A stretch of DNA of 64,000 nt from Aurantiacibacter sp. MUD61 (GCF_027912455.1 NZ_CP115446.1:1201501-1265500), one strand, 5' to 3'; shown: positions 19,916 through 28,789, numbered from the stretch's first letter. Program-made: numbers and translations. Notes: generated by a model from the letters alone, not told the origin.

Positions 19916-20872
19916 ATGTCAAACACCGAACCGTCAGCCGCAATCGAAATCCGCGACCTGAAAAAGGTCTATGCCGGGACCAAGAAATCCGGTCCGAAAG
20001 AAGCGCTGAAAGGCGTCAGCTTCGATGTGCCGGAAGGACAGGTTTTCGGGCTGCTCGGTCCCAACGGGGCGGGCAAGTCGACGCTCATCAACATCATGGC
20101 CGGGCTGGTGAACAAGACCGGCGGCAGCGTGAAAATCTGGGGTCACGATATCGATCGCGATCACCGCAATGCGAAGCTCAACATCGGCATCGTGCCGCAG
20201 GAAATCGTCTTCGATCCGTTCTTCACGCCATATGAAGTGCTGGAAAACCAGAGCGGCATGTATGGCGTTGCGAAAGCGCTGCGGCGTTCGGAAGAGCTAC
20301 TCAAGGCCGTGCGGCTGGAAGACAAGCGCGATGCCTATGCCCGCACGCTGTCGGGCGGGATGAAACGGCGGCTGCTGATTGCCAAGGCCATGGTCCATTC
20401 GCCGCCTATCCTCGTGCTCGATGAACCCACCGCTGGCGTCGATGTCGAACTGCGCAAGCAGCTATGGGACTTGGTGGGCGAATTGAATGCAGAGGGCGTG
20501 ACCGTGGTGCTCACCACGCACTATCTCGAAGAGGCCGAAGAGCTGTGCGAGCGCGTCGCCATCATCAATCACGGCGAGCTGATCGCCAACAAGCCGACGC
20601 GCGAGCTGATCGGCATGATGGGAGAGAAGATCGTCCGCGTGCAGGTGGACAAAGACCTTGGCGGCCCGATCATGGAAGAGGCTTTCATCAAGGCTGAAGT
20701 GGTCGAGCCGCGCGTCCTCGAAGTCACCTATGACAAGGGCGAAACGACCGCCGGGCAAGTCCTCGCCAAGGTGCAGGAGCACGGCTACGCAATCGAGGAT
20801 GTGACAACCCGCGAGGCGGATCTGGAAGACGTGTTCGTGGAGTTGACGAAGGCGACGCAAACCCCTCAATAA
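19916..20872 (+). CDS. ABC transporter ATP-binding protein, CcmA/DrrA-type
   Basis: The 318-residue protein has all ABC ATPase motifs: Walker A GPNGAGKST, signature LSGGMKRR, Walker B ILVLDEPT and H-loop TTHYLEEAE. A C-terminal extension of about 80 residues (EPRVLEVTYDKGETTAG) is typical of ABC-2 exporters such as DrrA or YadG. An ABC-2 permease would be expected next to it, but the following gene is a lipoprotein. It is therefore an orphan ATPase that must work with a permease encoded elsewhere. ATG 19916 is the natural start; the upstream extension reads over the divergent gene. Confidence 0.88.
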   Translation: MSNTEPSAAIEIRDLKKVYAGTKKSGPKEALKGVSFDVPEGQVFGLLGPNGAGKSTLINIMAGLVNKTGGSVKIWGHDIDRDHRNAKLNIGIVPQEIVFDPFFTPYEVLENQSGMYGVAKALRRSEELLKAVRLEDKRDAYARTLSGGMKRRLLIAKAMVHSPPILVLDEPTAGVDVELRKQLWDLVGELNAEGVTVVLTTHYLEEAEELCERVAIINHGELIANKPTRELIGMMGEKIVRVQVDKDLGGPIMEEAFIKAEVVEPRVLEVTYDKGETTAGQVLAKVQEHGYAIEDVTTREADLEDVFVELTKATQTPQ

Positions 20873-20920
20873 GATGCGTATCACCTGTCAGTGTGGCAGA
20901 GGTCCAGGAGGGGGAAAGCC

Positions 20921-21589
20921 ATGAAAACTCGCAGTATTGCCATAATTCCGATCATCGCCATGCTTGCTGCCTGCGGCGACACGGGCGCTGCCACCGAAGA
21001 TGGTGACAACATGTTTGGAGCACTCGTAGAAGAGTCCGGTGAAGTAGGTTCGGAAGGCGATACGGCAAGCGAAGCGACAGGTGCTACAGAACCCGCCAGA
21101 GAAAGCGCGCCCGCACAATCGCGGCCCGAGCTTTCGGATGTTTTTTTCTATGTCGACCCTTCTGACTGCATGACCGATCCCAATCTGATCATGGCGAAAA
21201 TGACCGTCATGCTCGATCCGGATGCCAACCCGATTGATCGGCTTCCCACCGTCGCCCGCAACGCCGCCACGGGCTATGATCGCGGATCCGAAGGGGAGGT
21301 GGCCTATGGCTACATTCGGTTCGACGCTACGTGGCACGGGCTCAAGCTGGATGCCATCGGCTGGAACAATGTGAACGGTGACTGGGGGCAACCGATTTTC
21401 GAATTTGACGAACCCTTCCAGCGCGTGGCCGAAGTGCTGGCCGCGGAGGGTTATTTGGTAGGGCCAAGCGGCACCGAATACGGAATGGAGCACCCGGCGC
21501 AAGGCTACCGCGCCATGATAACGGTCTCGTCAATGCCGATGGATGAAGAGATGTCCTTCTACGAGTGCCAATACGTGCCGATGCAGTAG
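20921..21589 (+). CDS. Lipoprotein of unknown function
   Basis: The 222-residue protein starts at ATG 20921 after an AGGAGGGGG ribosome binding site. It has a lipobox (IIAMLAACG, Cys about residue 18). Next comes an acidic, Ala/Glu/Thr-rich low-complexity linker (residues 20-65). A folded domain of about 150 residues follows, with cysteines at DCMTDP and ECQYVP. I do not recognise the domain. It lies between the ABC ATPase and nadB on the same strand and could be cotranscribed with either. Confidence 0.7.
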   Translation: MKTRSIAIIPIIAMLAACGDTGAATEDGDNMFGALVEESGEVGSEGDTASEATGATEPARESAPAQSRPELSDVFFYVDPSDCMTDPNLIMAKMTVMLDPDANPIDRLPTVARNAATGYDRGSEGEVAYGYIRFDATWHGLKLDAIGWNNVNGDWGQPIFEFDEPFQRVAEVLAAEGYLVGPSGTEYGMEHPAQGYRAMITVSSMPMDEEMSFYECQYVPMQ

Positions 21590-21628
21590 GCTCTTGCGCC
21601 GCAGCCCCGGCGCGTGTTCAAGCGGGGC

Positions 21629-23215
21629 ATGACAGCAATCCAATCAGACGTTCTCATCATCGGTTCGGGCGCGGCGGGGCTTACGGCGGCGCTGACGCTG
21701 GCGGAAAAGTGCAAGGTTCTGGTCCTCGCCAAGGGTACGCTTCACAGCGGCTCGACCGCCTGGGCGCAGGGCGGCATTGCGGCAGTGCTCGATGCGGGCG
21801 ACACGTTCGAGGACCACATTCGCGATACCATGGTGGCAGGCGCCGGGCTGAATGATCGCGACACGGTCGAATTCGTTATCGAGGGCGCACCTGCCGCGAT
21901 TGATCGCCTGTGCGAGCTTGGCGTGCCTTTCAATCGCGAGAGCGGCGATTTGCACCTGACGCGCGAGGGCGGCCATTCGCATCGCCGGATCGTCCATGTC
22001 GATGATGCGACCGGCTGGGCAGTTCAGGCGGCTCTCCTCAAGGCGGCAGAGGAAAATCCCAACATCACCCTGCTGCCCGATCGCACCTGCGTCGATCTCA
22101 TCACCGGCCGCAATGCGGAAAAATATTCAGGATCGGGCCGCGTTTGGGGTGCCTATGCGCTCGATGTGACGACCGGAAAGGTGGAAACCTACACCGCCAA
22201 GGCCACGATCCTTGCGGCAGGCGGCGCGGGCCGCGTCTACCAGTTTTCGACCGCTCCGCGCGGCGCGACGGGAGACGGGATCGCGATGGCCTGGCGGGCA
22301 GGCGCGCGCGTGTCCAACATGGAAATGATGCAGTTCCACCCGACCTGCCTTTACAATCTGGAGGTGAAAAACTTCCTCATTACAGAGGCGGTGCGCGGCG
22401 AGGGCGGGCGGCTGTTCCACCCCGAAACCGGTCACCGCTTCATGGAGGATTACGACGCCGAGCGGATGGAGCTTGCTCCGCGCGATGTGGTTGCCCGCGC
22501 GATCGACGACCAGATCAAGCGCTACGGCCTCGATTACGTCCATCTCGACATCAGCCACATGCCCGCCGATTTCGTGACGCATCATTTCCCGACCATTCAT
22601 GAAAAGCTGATGGGGCTGGGGATCGATATGACCAAGGGGCCGATCCCTGTCGTGCCCGCACAGCATTACACCTGCGGCGGCGTGGTGATCGATCTGGACG
22701 GACGCACCGATTTGCCCGGCCTCTATGCTGCGGGCGAAGTCACTGAAAGCGGCCTGCACGGCGCCAATCGCCTCGCGTCCAATTCCCTGCTCGAATGCTT
22801 CGTGTTCGGAGAAGCGGCGGGCAAGCATATCCTCGAAAACTGGGACGGGTTCGAAGCGCCGCCAGCGATCCGCGAATGGGATGAAAGCCGCGTCACCGAT
22901 TCGGACGAGGAAGTCGTCATCAAGCAGAACTGGACCGAAATCCGCCGCATGATGTGGAACTATGTCGGCATCGTGCGCACCACCAAGCGGCTGGAACGCG
23001 CGGGCAACCGCATCGATCTGCTCGGCGAGGAAATCCGCGACTACTACGGCCACTTCCGCGTGACGACCGACCTCATCGAACTGCGCAACCTCCACCAATG
23101 CGCCGACCTGATCGTAAAGAGCGCCCTCAAACGCCACGAAAGCCGCGGGCTGCATTACACGCTCGACTATCCGGAGACAGCGGACGTGGTGGAGGATACG
23201 GTGCTGGTGCCTTAG
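21629..23215 (+). CDS. nadB: L-aspartate oxidase
   Basis: This flavoprotein oxidises L-aspartate to iminoaspartate, the first step of de novo NAD synthesis together with NadA and NadC (not in the window). The 528-residue protein opens with the FAD-binding GSGAAGLTAAL motif, followed by HSGSTAWAQGGIAA and the active-site region REGGHSHRRIVH. FAD-contacting GLYAAGEVTESGLHGANRLA lies near residue 370, and a C-terminal helical domain follows. ATG 21629 is chosen over GTG 21614, which would add five residues. Length fits the family. Confidence 0.95.
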   Translation: MTAIQSDVLIIGSGAAGLTAALTLAEKCKVLVLAKGTLHSGSTAWAQGGIAAVLDAGDTFEDHIRDTMVAGAGLNDRDTVEFVIEGAPAAIDRLCELGVPFNRESGDLHLTREGGHSHRRIVHVDDATGWAVQAALLKAAEENPNITLLPDRTCVDLITGRNAEKYSGSGRVWGAYALDVTTGKVETYTAKATILAAGGAGRVYQFSTAPRGATGDGIAMAWRAGARVSNMEMMQFHPTCLYNLEVKNFLITEAVRGEGGRLFHPETGHRFMEDYDAERMELAPRDVVARAIDDQIKRYGLDYVHLDISHMPADFVTHHFPTIHEKLMGLGIDMTKGPIPVVPAQHYTCGGVVIDLDGRTDLPGLYAAGEVTESGLHGANRLASNSLLECFVFGEAAGKHILENWDGFEAPPAIREWDESRVTDSDEEVVIKQNWTEIRRMMWNYVGIVRTTKRLERAGNRIDLLGEEIRDYYGHFRVTTDLIELRNLHQCADLIVKSALKRHESRGLHYTLDYPETADVVEDTVLVP

Positions 23216-23289
23216 GTTCGGACCGGCTTAACTAGTCCAATCTACAACGGATGAGACCAATCCGGAAGGCTCAACGCTGCGGGCTACAT

Positions 23290-23862
23290 TCAAATACTGA
23301 GCACGATATCAGCGATTTCACCTTCGGGGCCGGCAAGAAGCCCACCCCAATCGAGGGTAATCTGCCCGTGGTCCGAAATGATTTGCATGGTGTGATAAGA
23401 GGTTTCGGTCGCTGGCGTCCCAGTTCTGTCTAGATACGCGTCATATACAGATGCACTCTGAAGTAGTGCCTCTAAGCGCTCGACAAGCGCAGTGTCGAGC
23501 ATTTGACTATCATGACCCAGTAATTCGTATTCTGTACGGATCGACCCCCACGGATCCAACTGACGGATTTGCGCGAGCTGCCATAGGCCGTCGCCGTCTT
23601 GCCAAGCCAATGTGCTCGCGGTGCGGCTAATGTGGTGAGCTTCCGTGCTTGTGATGACTATCACCGGTTGCTCAGTGGGCATCTCAACGTTGAAGCGGGC
23701 CCAGATCTCCAACCCCCTCTCGATCTCCGCAATAGCCTCTGCGTCTGGCAAAACAGCGTCTTGCGCCACAATGGGAGCGATCGGGGCTGGTGTCGCCTGA
23801 CAGCTAGCGAGAGCAACAAACAGAGTGCACGGGATAAGCCTGACTATCTGCAAATCCCTCAA
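23290..23862 (-). CDS. Lipoprotein of unknown function
   Basis: The 190-residue protein has an N-terminal hydrophobic segment and lipobox (LFVALASCQ). A Pro/Ala linker follows, then a soluble domain with alternating helix and strand. No family is recognised. The start appears to be TTG 23862, which overlaps the stop of the upstream gene as TTGA, suggesting translational coupling. The gene is somewhat more AT-rich than its surroundings. From its end to nadB there are 74 bases with no feature. Confidence 0.6.
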   Translation of the reverse strand: MRDLQIVRLIPCTLFVALASCQATPAPIAPIVAQDAVLPDAEAIAEIERGLEIWARFNVEMPTEQPVIVITSTEAHHISRTASTLAWQDGDGLWQLAQIRQLDPWGSIRTEYELLGHDSQMLDTALVERLEALLQSASVYDAYLDRTGTPATETSYHTMQIISDHGQITLDWGGLLAGPEGEIADIVLSI

Positions 23863-24080
23863 TCCCCCATCATCAGGATGAAGACGAAGGCAAGGAAGGT
23901 TCCGCCCAGGAACAGCATCCAGCTCCAGTAGAAATCGAAATCGATCCCGTATTCGGGCAAAACCACATCGACCTGGAAGATGTTCAGCATGCCGCCCGTC
24001 GCGCCGCCTGAGCCCATGAACAGGGCGACGATCAAGGCGAGCAATGCGCCGAAGGGTATGGCTTTCAGAAAGGCGATCAT
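23859..24080 (-). CDS. Small two-helix membrane protein
   Basis: The 73-residue protein starts at ATG 24080 (MIAFLKAIPFG) with AGGAG ten bases upstream. An upstream in-frame TTG at 24116 is less likely. It has two hydrophobic segments (about residues 5-22 and 47-70) joined by a short acidic loop. The family is not recognised. Its stop overlaps the start of the following lipoprotein gene (TTGA), so the two form a small operon running away from nrdA. Confidence 0.6.
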   Translation of the reverse strand: MIAFLKAIPFGALLALIVALFMGSGGATGGMLNIFQVDVVLPEYGIDFDFYWSWMLFLGGTFLAFVFILMMGD

Positions 24081-24403
24081 GACAAGGCTGGCTCCTGCCT
24101 GAAAATGATTGCCCAATGCTTAGCGGCTTCGCCCCTCGCGTCCAGCGCGGGGAGACGAGCGGTGGACAAATCGAACGAAAATTTCACGCCCGGATTCGAT
24201 TGATTCACGGATCGCTCATTTTGAATCGCATTTGTGAAACTGCACAGATTTTTTTCCGCAGATTGATTTTACCCCTTGCGCATCGCGCGAGCCGTGGACT
24301 TTCCACGCGTCGCGGTGTCTTGTCGTTGCAACACACCGCAAATTCGCGGCACCAATTGGCGGTAAATCGCTTTTAACCCTCTTGCGTCTCACCCGCTGCC
24401 GAT

Positions 24404-24453
24404 TCACTATGGGTTGTGGTCGTGACTGCGGGGCTACCCACTAGACCTTGTTT
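24404..24453 (+). promoter_or_regulatory. Candidate pair of NrdR boxes before nrdA
   Basis: Two 16-base segments resemble the NrdR box (ACACWATATATWGTGT): TCACTATGGGTTGTGG at 24404-24419 and CCACTAGACCTTGTTT at 24438-24453. Each matches about 11 of 16 positions, centre to centre 34 bases, near the three-turn spacing usual for NrdR pairs. A weak -35/-10 pair (TTGCGT 24382-24387, 17-base spacer, CACTAT 24405-24410) would be covered by the first box. The whole stretch 24081-24704 holds no other gene. Sites judged by eye only. Confidence 0.45.
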
Positions 24454-24704
24454 TTCCTCCCTACGTGCGGATTCGCACGAGGGGCCCGGATTCGGCGAAT
24501 TCCGGCGGAGAGAACAGGGACATTGTGGACGATGCAGTGGGTGATCTGGTGATGGGCGGGGGATAAAGATTCCACGCCCATCCATGTGAAAAAGCGTTGT
24601 GAATGACTACATAGGGGTGACAACCCCGAGTCGAACACAAGCGGAACAAAAACGCAGGCGGCTGGGGATCATCCCCACGCCTGGCAGAAACGGGAACGGG
24701 GCAA

Positions 24705-26747
24705 ATGGAATTTCGAAACGGAGACGATGCGGCAATGGGACTGGACGAAAACATGACGACCGACGCTCCTGAAAAGCCCGCATCTGAAAAAACAGCTCCG
24801 AAAAAGGCAAAGGCAGTAAGCATGGATAAGAAAGACGCCGGAAGCGAAGAGCTGGTGGCCGAAGCTGCCGCTGGCGCCATGGCCGAAGCGACCAAGGCTG
24901 CCATGACGGAAGCCGTCAAGCCCAAGAGCGATTCCAAGAGCATCCTGCCGCGCCGTTTCGACGTGAAGATCGACGAATCGCGCGATGCGAACCTGACCGA
25001 ATTCGGCAAGGAAACGCTCACCGATCGTTACCTGTTGCCGGGTGAGAAATATCAGGACCTGTTCGCCCGCGTCGCCGATTATTATGCGGACGATGCCGAG
25101 CATGCGCAGCGCTTGTATGATTACATTTCCAACCTGTGGTTCATGCCCGCAACGCCCGTTCTCTCGAACGGCGGCACCACCCGCGGCCTGCCGATCAGCT
25201 GCTACCTGAACTCGGTTTCGGACAGCCTCGATGGCATCGTCGGCACGTGGAACGAGAATGTCTGGCTCGCTTCGAAGGGCGGTGGCATCGGCACCTATTG
25301 GGGCAATGTGCGCGGCATTGGTGAGCCGGTTGGCCTCAACGGCAAGACCAGCGGCATCATTCCCTTCGTGCGCGTGATGGACAGCCTCACGCTGGCGATT
25401 TCGCAGGGCTCGCTGCGGCGCGGCTCGGCGGCCTGCTATATCGACATCCACCACCCGGAAATCGAGGAATTCCTCGAAATCCGTAAGCCCTCGGGCGACT
25501 TCAACCGCAAGGCGCTGAACCTGCACCACGGGGTGCTGGTGACGGACGACTTCATGGAAGCCGTGCGCGCTGGCGAAAGCTACGATCTCGTCTCGCCCAA
25601 GGATGGCAGCGTCCGCAAGACGGTGGATGCCCGCTCGCTGTTCCAGAAGCTGGTCGAAACGCGTCTCGCCACGGGTGAGCCCTACATCGTCTTCTCCGAC
25701 ACGGTGAACCGCATGATGCCCAAGCATCACCGCGATCTCGGCCTCAAGGTCTCGACCTCGAACCTGTGTTCGGAAATCACCCTGCCGACAGGTGTCGACC
25801 ACCTCGGCAACGATCGCACCGCCGTTTGCTGCCTGTCCTCGCTCAACCTCGAAAAGTGGGAAGAGTGGAATGGCGACAAGCAGTTCATCGAAGACGTGAT
25901 GCGCTTCCTCGACAATGTCCTGCAGGACTATATCGACCGCGCGCCGGACGAGATGGCCCGCGCCAAATATTCCGCTGCGCGAGAGCGTTCGGTCGGCCTC
26001 GGCGTCATGGGCTTCCACTCCTTCCTGCAAGCCAAGCAAATCGGCTTCGAAAGCCCGATGGCGAAGGTGTGGAACCTGAAAATGTTCAAGCACATCAATG
26101 CCAAGGCGAACGAAGCATCGATGATGCTCGCCAAGGAACGCGGCCCGTGCCCCGATGCAGAGGAAATGGGCGCGATGGAACGCTTCAGCTGCAAGATGGC
26201 AATCGCGCCGACCGCGTCGATCTCCATCATCTGCGGCGGCACCAGTGCCTGTATCGAGCCGATCCCGGCGAACATCTACACCCACAAGACCCTGTCGGGC
26301 AGCTTCGTGGTGAAGAACCCGCATCTGGAAAAGATCCTCGACAAGAAGTCGAAGAACTCGACCAATGTGTGGAACTCCATCCTCGAGAAGAACGGCAGCG
26401 TCCAGCATCTCGACTTCCTGACCGACGAGGAAAAGGCCGCGTTCAAGACCAGCTTCGAAATCGACCAGCGCTGGCTGCTCGAATTCGCCGCCGATCGTGC
26501 GCCCTTCATCGATCAGGCGCAGAGCCTCAACCTCTTCATCCCCGCCGATGTCGACAAGTGGGACCTGATGATGCTGCACTTCCAGGCGTGGGAAAAGGGC
26601 ATCAAGTCGCTCTATTACCTGCGCAGCAAGAGCGTGCAGCGCGCCGGTTTCGCCGGCGGCGTGGAAGCGGACAACACCGCCGATGCGCAGAAGTTCGAGC
26701 TGGCCGCAGAGCAGACCGATTACGAGGAATGTCTCGCCTGTCAGTAG
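24705..26747 (+). CDS. nrdA: Ribonucleoside-diphosphate reductase class Ia, alpha subunit
   Basis: The large catalytic subunit reduces NDPs to dNDPs. The 680-residue protein has MPATPVLSNGG and PISCYLNSVSD (first redox cysteine), NLCSEITLP, CCLSSLNL and ERSVGLGVMGFHSF. The C-terminal tail YEECLACQ has the CxxC pair that passes electrons from thioredoxin/glutaredoxin. The first 80 residues are a Lys/Ala/Glu-rich low-complexity tail in place of an ATP-cone, so the usual dATP on/off switch seems to be missing from this subunit. The start at ATG 24705 is uncertain within that tail; ATG 24735 and others are possible. A terminator follows. NrdB is encoded 2.5 kb downstream. Confidence 0.95.
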   Translation: MEFRNGDDAAMGLDENMTTDAPEKPASEKTAPKKAKAVSMDKKDAGSEELVAEAAAGAMAEATKAAMTEAVKPKSDSKSILPRRFDVKIDESRDANLTEFGKETLTDRYLLPGEKYQDLFARVADYYADDAEHAQRLYDYISNLWFMPATPVLSNGGTTRGLPISCYLNSVSDSLDGIVGTWNENVWLASKGGGIGTYWGNVRGIGEPVGLNGKTSGIIPFVRVMDSLTLAISQGSLRRGSAACYIDIHHPEIEEFLEIRKPSGDFNRKALNLHHGVLVTDDFMEAVRAGESYDLVSPKDGSVRKTVDARSLFQKLVETRLATGEPYIVFSDTVNRMMPKHHRDLGLKVSTSNLCSEITLPTGVDHLGNDRTAVCCLSSLNLEKWEEWNGDKQFIEDVMRFLDNVLQDYIDRAPDEMARAKYSAARERSVGLGVMGFHSFLQAKQIGFESPMAKVWNLKMFKHINAKANEASMMLAKERGPCPDAEEMGAMERFSCKMAIAPTASISIICGGTSACIEPIPANIYTHKTLSGSFVVKNPHLEKILDKKSKNSTNVWNSILEKNGSVQHLDFLTDEEKAAFKTSFEIDQRWLLEFAADRAPFIDQAQSLNLFIPADVDKWDLMMLHFQAWEKGIKSLYYLRSKSVQRAGFAGGVEADNTADAQKFELAAEQTDYEECLACQ

Positions 26748-26784
26748 GAGGTTTTCGATCCAGGCCGGATCGATACGGAAACAC

Positions 26785-26824
26785 AATCGCCCTCCCGAGC
26801 TTAGGCCCGGGAGGGCGATTTGCT
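26785..26824 (+). terminator. Rho-independent-type terminator after nrdA
   Basis: A perfect 13-bp stem (26785-26797 with 26808-26820) with a 10-base loop starts 38 bases after the nrdA stop. It is followed only by a short T-containing stretch, so the U-tract is weak. Confidence 0.7.
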
Positions 26825-26923
26825 TTGTGATGAATTGGTCGTAGGCGGCGCAGCAGAGCTTCCCCGCGCCAGAAATCACCGTTAGGCTCTGCCGTTCCAG
26901 CTGACGGGGATGAGGGGACGCGC

Positions 26924-27115
26924 GTGGACGGGAATATACCGATGATTGTCGGGATCGTGGGCACGGTGCTTGCGGTGCTGGTGTTCGTGAATGGCTGGCG
27001 AATGCGCAAATCGGGGCGCTCGGGCGCCGCGCTGGGCTGCGCGCATATGGTGCTGGCGGTGATCTTCGTGCCGATGATCTGGTGGATCATCAACAACCTG
27101 CTCACCGCTGCATAG
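26924..27115 (+). CDS. Small two-helix membrane protein
   Basis: The 63-residue protein starts at GTG 26924 and has two hydrophobic helices (about residues 5-25 and 38-60) separated by a basic loop (WRMRKSGRSG), consistent with both ends outside and a cytoplasmic loop. No family is recognised. It is the first of three closely spaced small genes with membrane or lipoprotein character between nrdA and nrdB. The next one starts 12 bases after its stop. Confidence 0.55.
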   Translation: MDGNIPMIVGIVGTVLAVLVFVNGWRMRKSGRSGAALGCAHMVLAVIFVPMIWWIINNLLTAA

Positions 27116-27127
27116 GGGGAGGCAATC

Positions 27128-27313
27128 ATGGACAATGACACGCTGTTTATCTCCGCCATCGTCGTGGTTGGCGTGCTCGCCATTCTCAATGCTTGGCGCG
27201 GATCCGTATTGATGCGCGGCGGCGACGTGGCGGGCGCGCGCAAGTTCTTCATCATGGGGCTGACCATGCTGTTCATGGTCGCCTTCGCGATCTATATCAG
27301 GCCTGTGGGATGA
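27128..27313 (+). CDS. Small two-helix membrane protein
   Basis: The 61-residue protein starts at ATG 27128 after GGGGGAGG and has two membrane helices (about residues 5-22 and 40-58) around a basic loop (WRGSVLMRGGDVAGARK). Its layout is like that of the preceding 63-residue protein, so the two may be diverged duplicates. It ends 23 bases before the next start. No known family is recognised. Confidence 0.55.
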   Translation: MDNDTLFISAIVVVGVLAILNAWRGSVLMRGGDVAGARKFFIMGLTMLFMVAFAIYIRPVG

Positions 27314-27336
27314 AACGCCGGGAGGAGAATTCCGCC

Positions 27337-27618
27337 ATGTTCCAGAGAATTGCCATCGCCGTGGGCCTCGCCCTGCTGCTGTCAGCCTGCGCGAGCCAGA
27401 TCGATGCGGGCGTCTCTGCAGAGCCTGCCGCACCCGGCTTCTGGTGGGGCCTGCTGCACGGATTTATCTTCCCTTGGGCATGGATCGGCTCGCTCTTCAG
27501 TGACGACATCGCGGTCTATGCCGTGCCCAATTCGGGCGGCTGGTACGATTTCGGCTTCTTCCTCGGCATCACCGTGCTCGGCGGGGGCAGTTTCTTCGGG
27601 TCGAAGAGCAGGGGCTGA
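27337..27618 (+). CDS. Small lipoprotein with C-terminal membrane-like segment
   Basis: The 93-residue protein starts at ATG 27337, nine bases after GGAGGAG. An upstream ATG at 27310 lacks such a site. The lipobox is LLLSACA. The mature part is aromatic-rich (GFWWGLLHGFIFPWAWIGSL), then YAVPNSGGWYDFGFFLG and a glycine-rich hydrophobic end. I recall similar short lipoproteins in other proteobacteria, but no function is established. It is the third gene of the small cluster. Confidence 0.6.
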   Translation: MFQRIAIAVGLALLLSACASQIDAGVSAEPAAPGFWWGLLHGFIFPWAWIGSLFSDDIAVYAVPNSGGWYDFGFFLGITVLGGGSFFGSKSRG

Positions 27619-27631
27619 CACCACAAACGCG

Positions 27632-27677
27632 AAGCCCGGCCTCGCCAGCCTCCTTGAGGCTTGGCGAGCGCCGGGCT
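27632..27677. terminator. Long stem-loop between convergent genes
   Basis: An imperfect stem of about 20 bp pairs 27632-27651 with 27656-27677, containing AGCCCGGC and GGCTTGGCGAG-type halves, and closes on a loop of about four bases. It stands 13 bases after the lipoprotein stop and 45 bases beyond the end of the convergent DUF2171 gene. A bidirectional terminator is likely, but there is no U-tract. Confidence 0.5.
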
Positions 27678-27721
27678 CCTGTTGCTGCCGTCCTCGCGGA
27701 CTGGCAGAAACTGTAGTTCTA

Positions 27722-27964
27722 TCAGACGGTGGCGTCGGCCTTGTTGCCGAGACCCGTCGGGATGCGTGCGTCCTTTTTCAGGTATACGCGATTGTCGTCC
27801 ACGCGGTCCACATCGTCCATGCTCAGGAAGTGGTGCATGTCATCCGAGCTGTCCGACTTGGTGAGCTTGATCTTGTCATTCTCCACCGCGTCCACGGTGC
27901 CGACATGCTCGCCTTCCGAATTGGTGACTTCCATGTGTTCACTGATGCGTAGCTTCTCAAACAT
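27722..27964 (-). CDS. DUF2171 domain protein
   Basis: The 80-residue protein fits DUF2171. HMEVTNSEGEHVGTVDAVEND is followed by IKLTKSD, MHHFLSMDDV and a VYLKKDA end, a PRC-barrel-like small beta fold. Such proteins are common in Sphingomonadales, often in stress-related contexts, with unproven function. The start ATG is at 27964. It is a monocistronic gene convergent with the small lipoprotein gene. Confidence 0.85.
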   Translation of the reverse strand: MFEKLRISEHMEVTNSEGEHVGTVDAVENDKIKLTKSDSSDDMHHFLSMDDVDRVDDNRVYLKKDARIPTGLGNKADATV

Positions 27965-28101
27965 AAAGTAATTAGCCTTTCAAATTAGCGTCTTACTTAA
28001 CCAACGGAGGGGCGCGGGGCACGTTCCTCAACTCGTCGTTTCTGATGCACGCCTCGTTTTTCGTAAGGCCTTTTTAACCAATCCGGGCGTATGGAAATCG
28101 C

Positions 28102-28404
28102 ATGGGTAGCAGAGCCAACAAACGCTTTCCGACGCACCATGGATACGGCGAGATCGGCGTGTCGCGGTTTTTCGTCCTTTACGTCGCGCAAGTGGCGTGG
28201 TTCGGGCTGGGCATCTACCTGTATGCGGACGCCTATTGGCCTTCGACCTGTCAGCCACAGAACCTGCTGGAGATCTACGGTTGCTCGATGCGGCTGCCCG
28301 AAAACGGCGGCTGGCGCGAGGCCGGTCTGCTGACCTGGCTGTGGGCGACACCGATCCTGATCGGTCTCGAAATCTCGCGCCGCATCAACAAGCCGGAACG
28401 TTGA
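28102..28404 (+). CDS. Hypothetical small membrane protein
   Basis: The 100-residue protein starts at ATG 28102 and has two likely membrane helices (about residues 22-44 and 74-90). Between them lies a loop with two cysteines (STCQPQ and YGCSMR) that could pair in the periplasm. The N-terminus is basic (MGSRANKRFP). No family is recognised. The gene stands alone between a DUF2171 gene and a minus-strand small gene. Confidence 0.5.
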   Translation: MGSRANKRFPTHHGYGEIGVSRFFVLYVAQVAWFGLGIYLYADAYWPSTCQPQNLLEIYGCSMRLPENGGWREAGLLTWLWATPILIGLEISRRINKPER

Positions 28405-28443
28405 GACTCCTTTAGCAGGGCGGGGTGAGTCGGCGAGCTGTCC

Positions 28444-28662
28444 CTACTTCACAAAACCATTGGCGAGCGAGCCATCCGCATGGCGAGCGCGCGTGCTCTG
28501 CTTGTGCTGCGGGCCCCGACGTACTTGTGGGGCATTTTCGGCCCGCACACCGACCTGATGCATCTGGGTGACCGATTGCGCAATTTGCGGCGGATCGATT
28601 TGCTGTGGGGGCGGCGGCAATGTGTCTCGGTTCGACTGATCGGCAGGCGATTTCGTAGTCAT
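28444..28662 (-). CDS. Hypothetical small Pro/Gln-rich protein
   Basis: The 72-residue protein is preceded by GGAGAGAGA just before ATG 28662, a plausible ribosome binding site. It is disordered in appearance, with a PPPP run, several QQ/PQ pairs and a basic second half. It has no membrane segment or cysteine. It may be real on the strength of the ribosome binding site, but the composition could also be chance. It is convergent with the membrane protein gene at its end. Confidence 0.35.
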   Translation of the reverse strand: MTTKSPADQSNRDTLPPPPQQIDPPQIAQSVTQMHQVGVRAENAPQVRRGPQHKQSTRARHADGSLANGFVK

Positions 28663-28767
28663 TCTCTCTCTCCAGCGCGCCGGAATTGTTCACGCATGGA
28701 GAAAACGTTCGACGGTAAAACCGCGTTCCCACGGCCGGTCGCAAAAACCCATCAATTCAAACGCAAA

Positions 28768-28789
28768 GGGGCGAGCCGAGGCCCGCCCC
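28768..28789 (-). terminator. Terminator of the small acidic protein gene
   Basis: On the minus strand a 6-bp GC stem (28784-28789 with 28768-28773) and 10-base loop lie 23 bases after the stop at 28813. It is followed by TTTGCGTTTG. It is short but well placed. Confidence 0.5.

Noticed and set aside
24669..26879. 736-codon open frame on the minus strand opposite nrdA
   Set aside because: It is the antisense image of nrdA, caused by high GC and strong codon bias. It has no domain motifs, while the plus strand is unmistakably NrdA.
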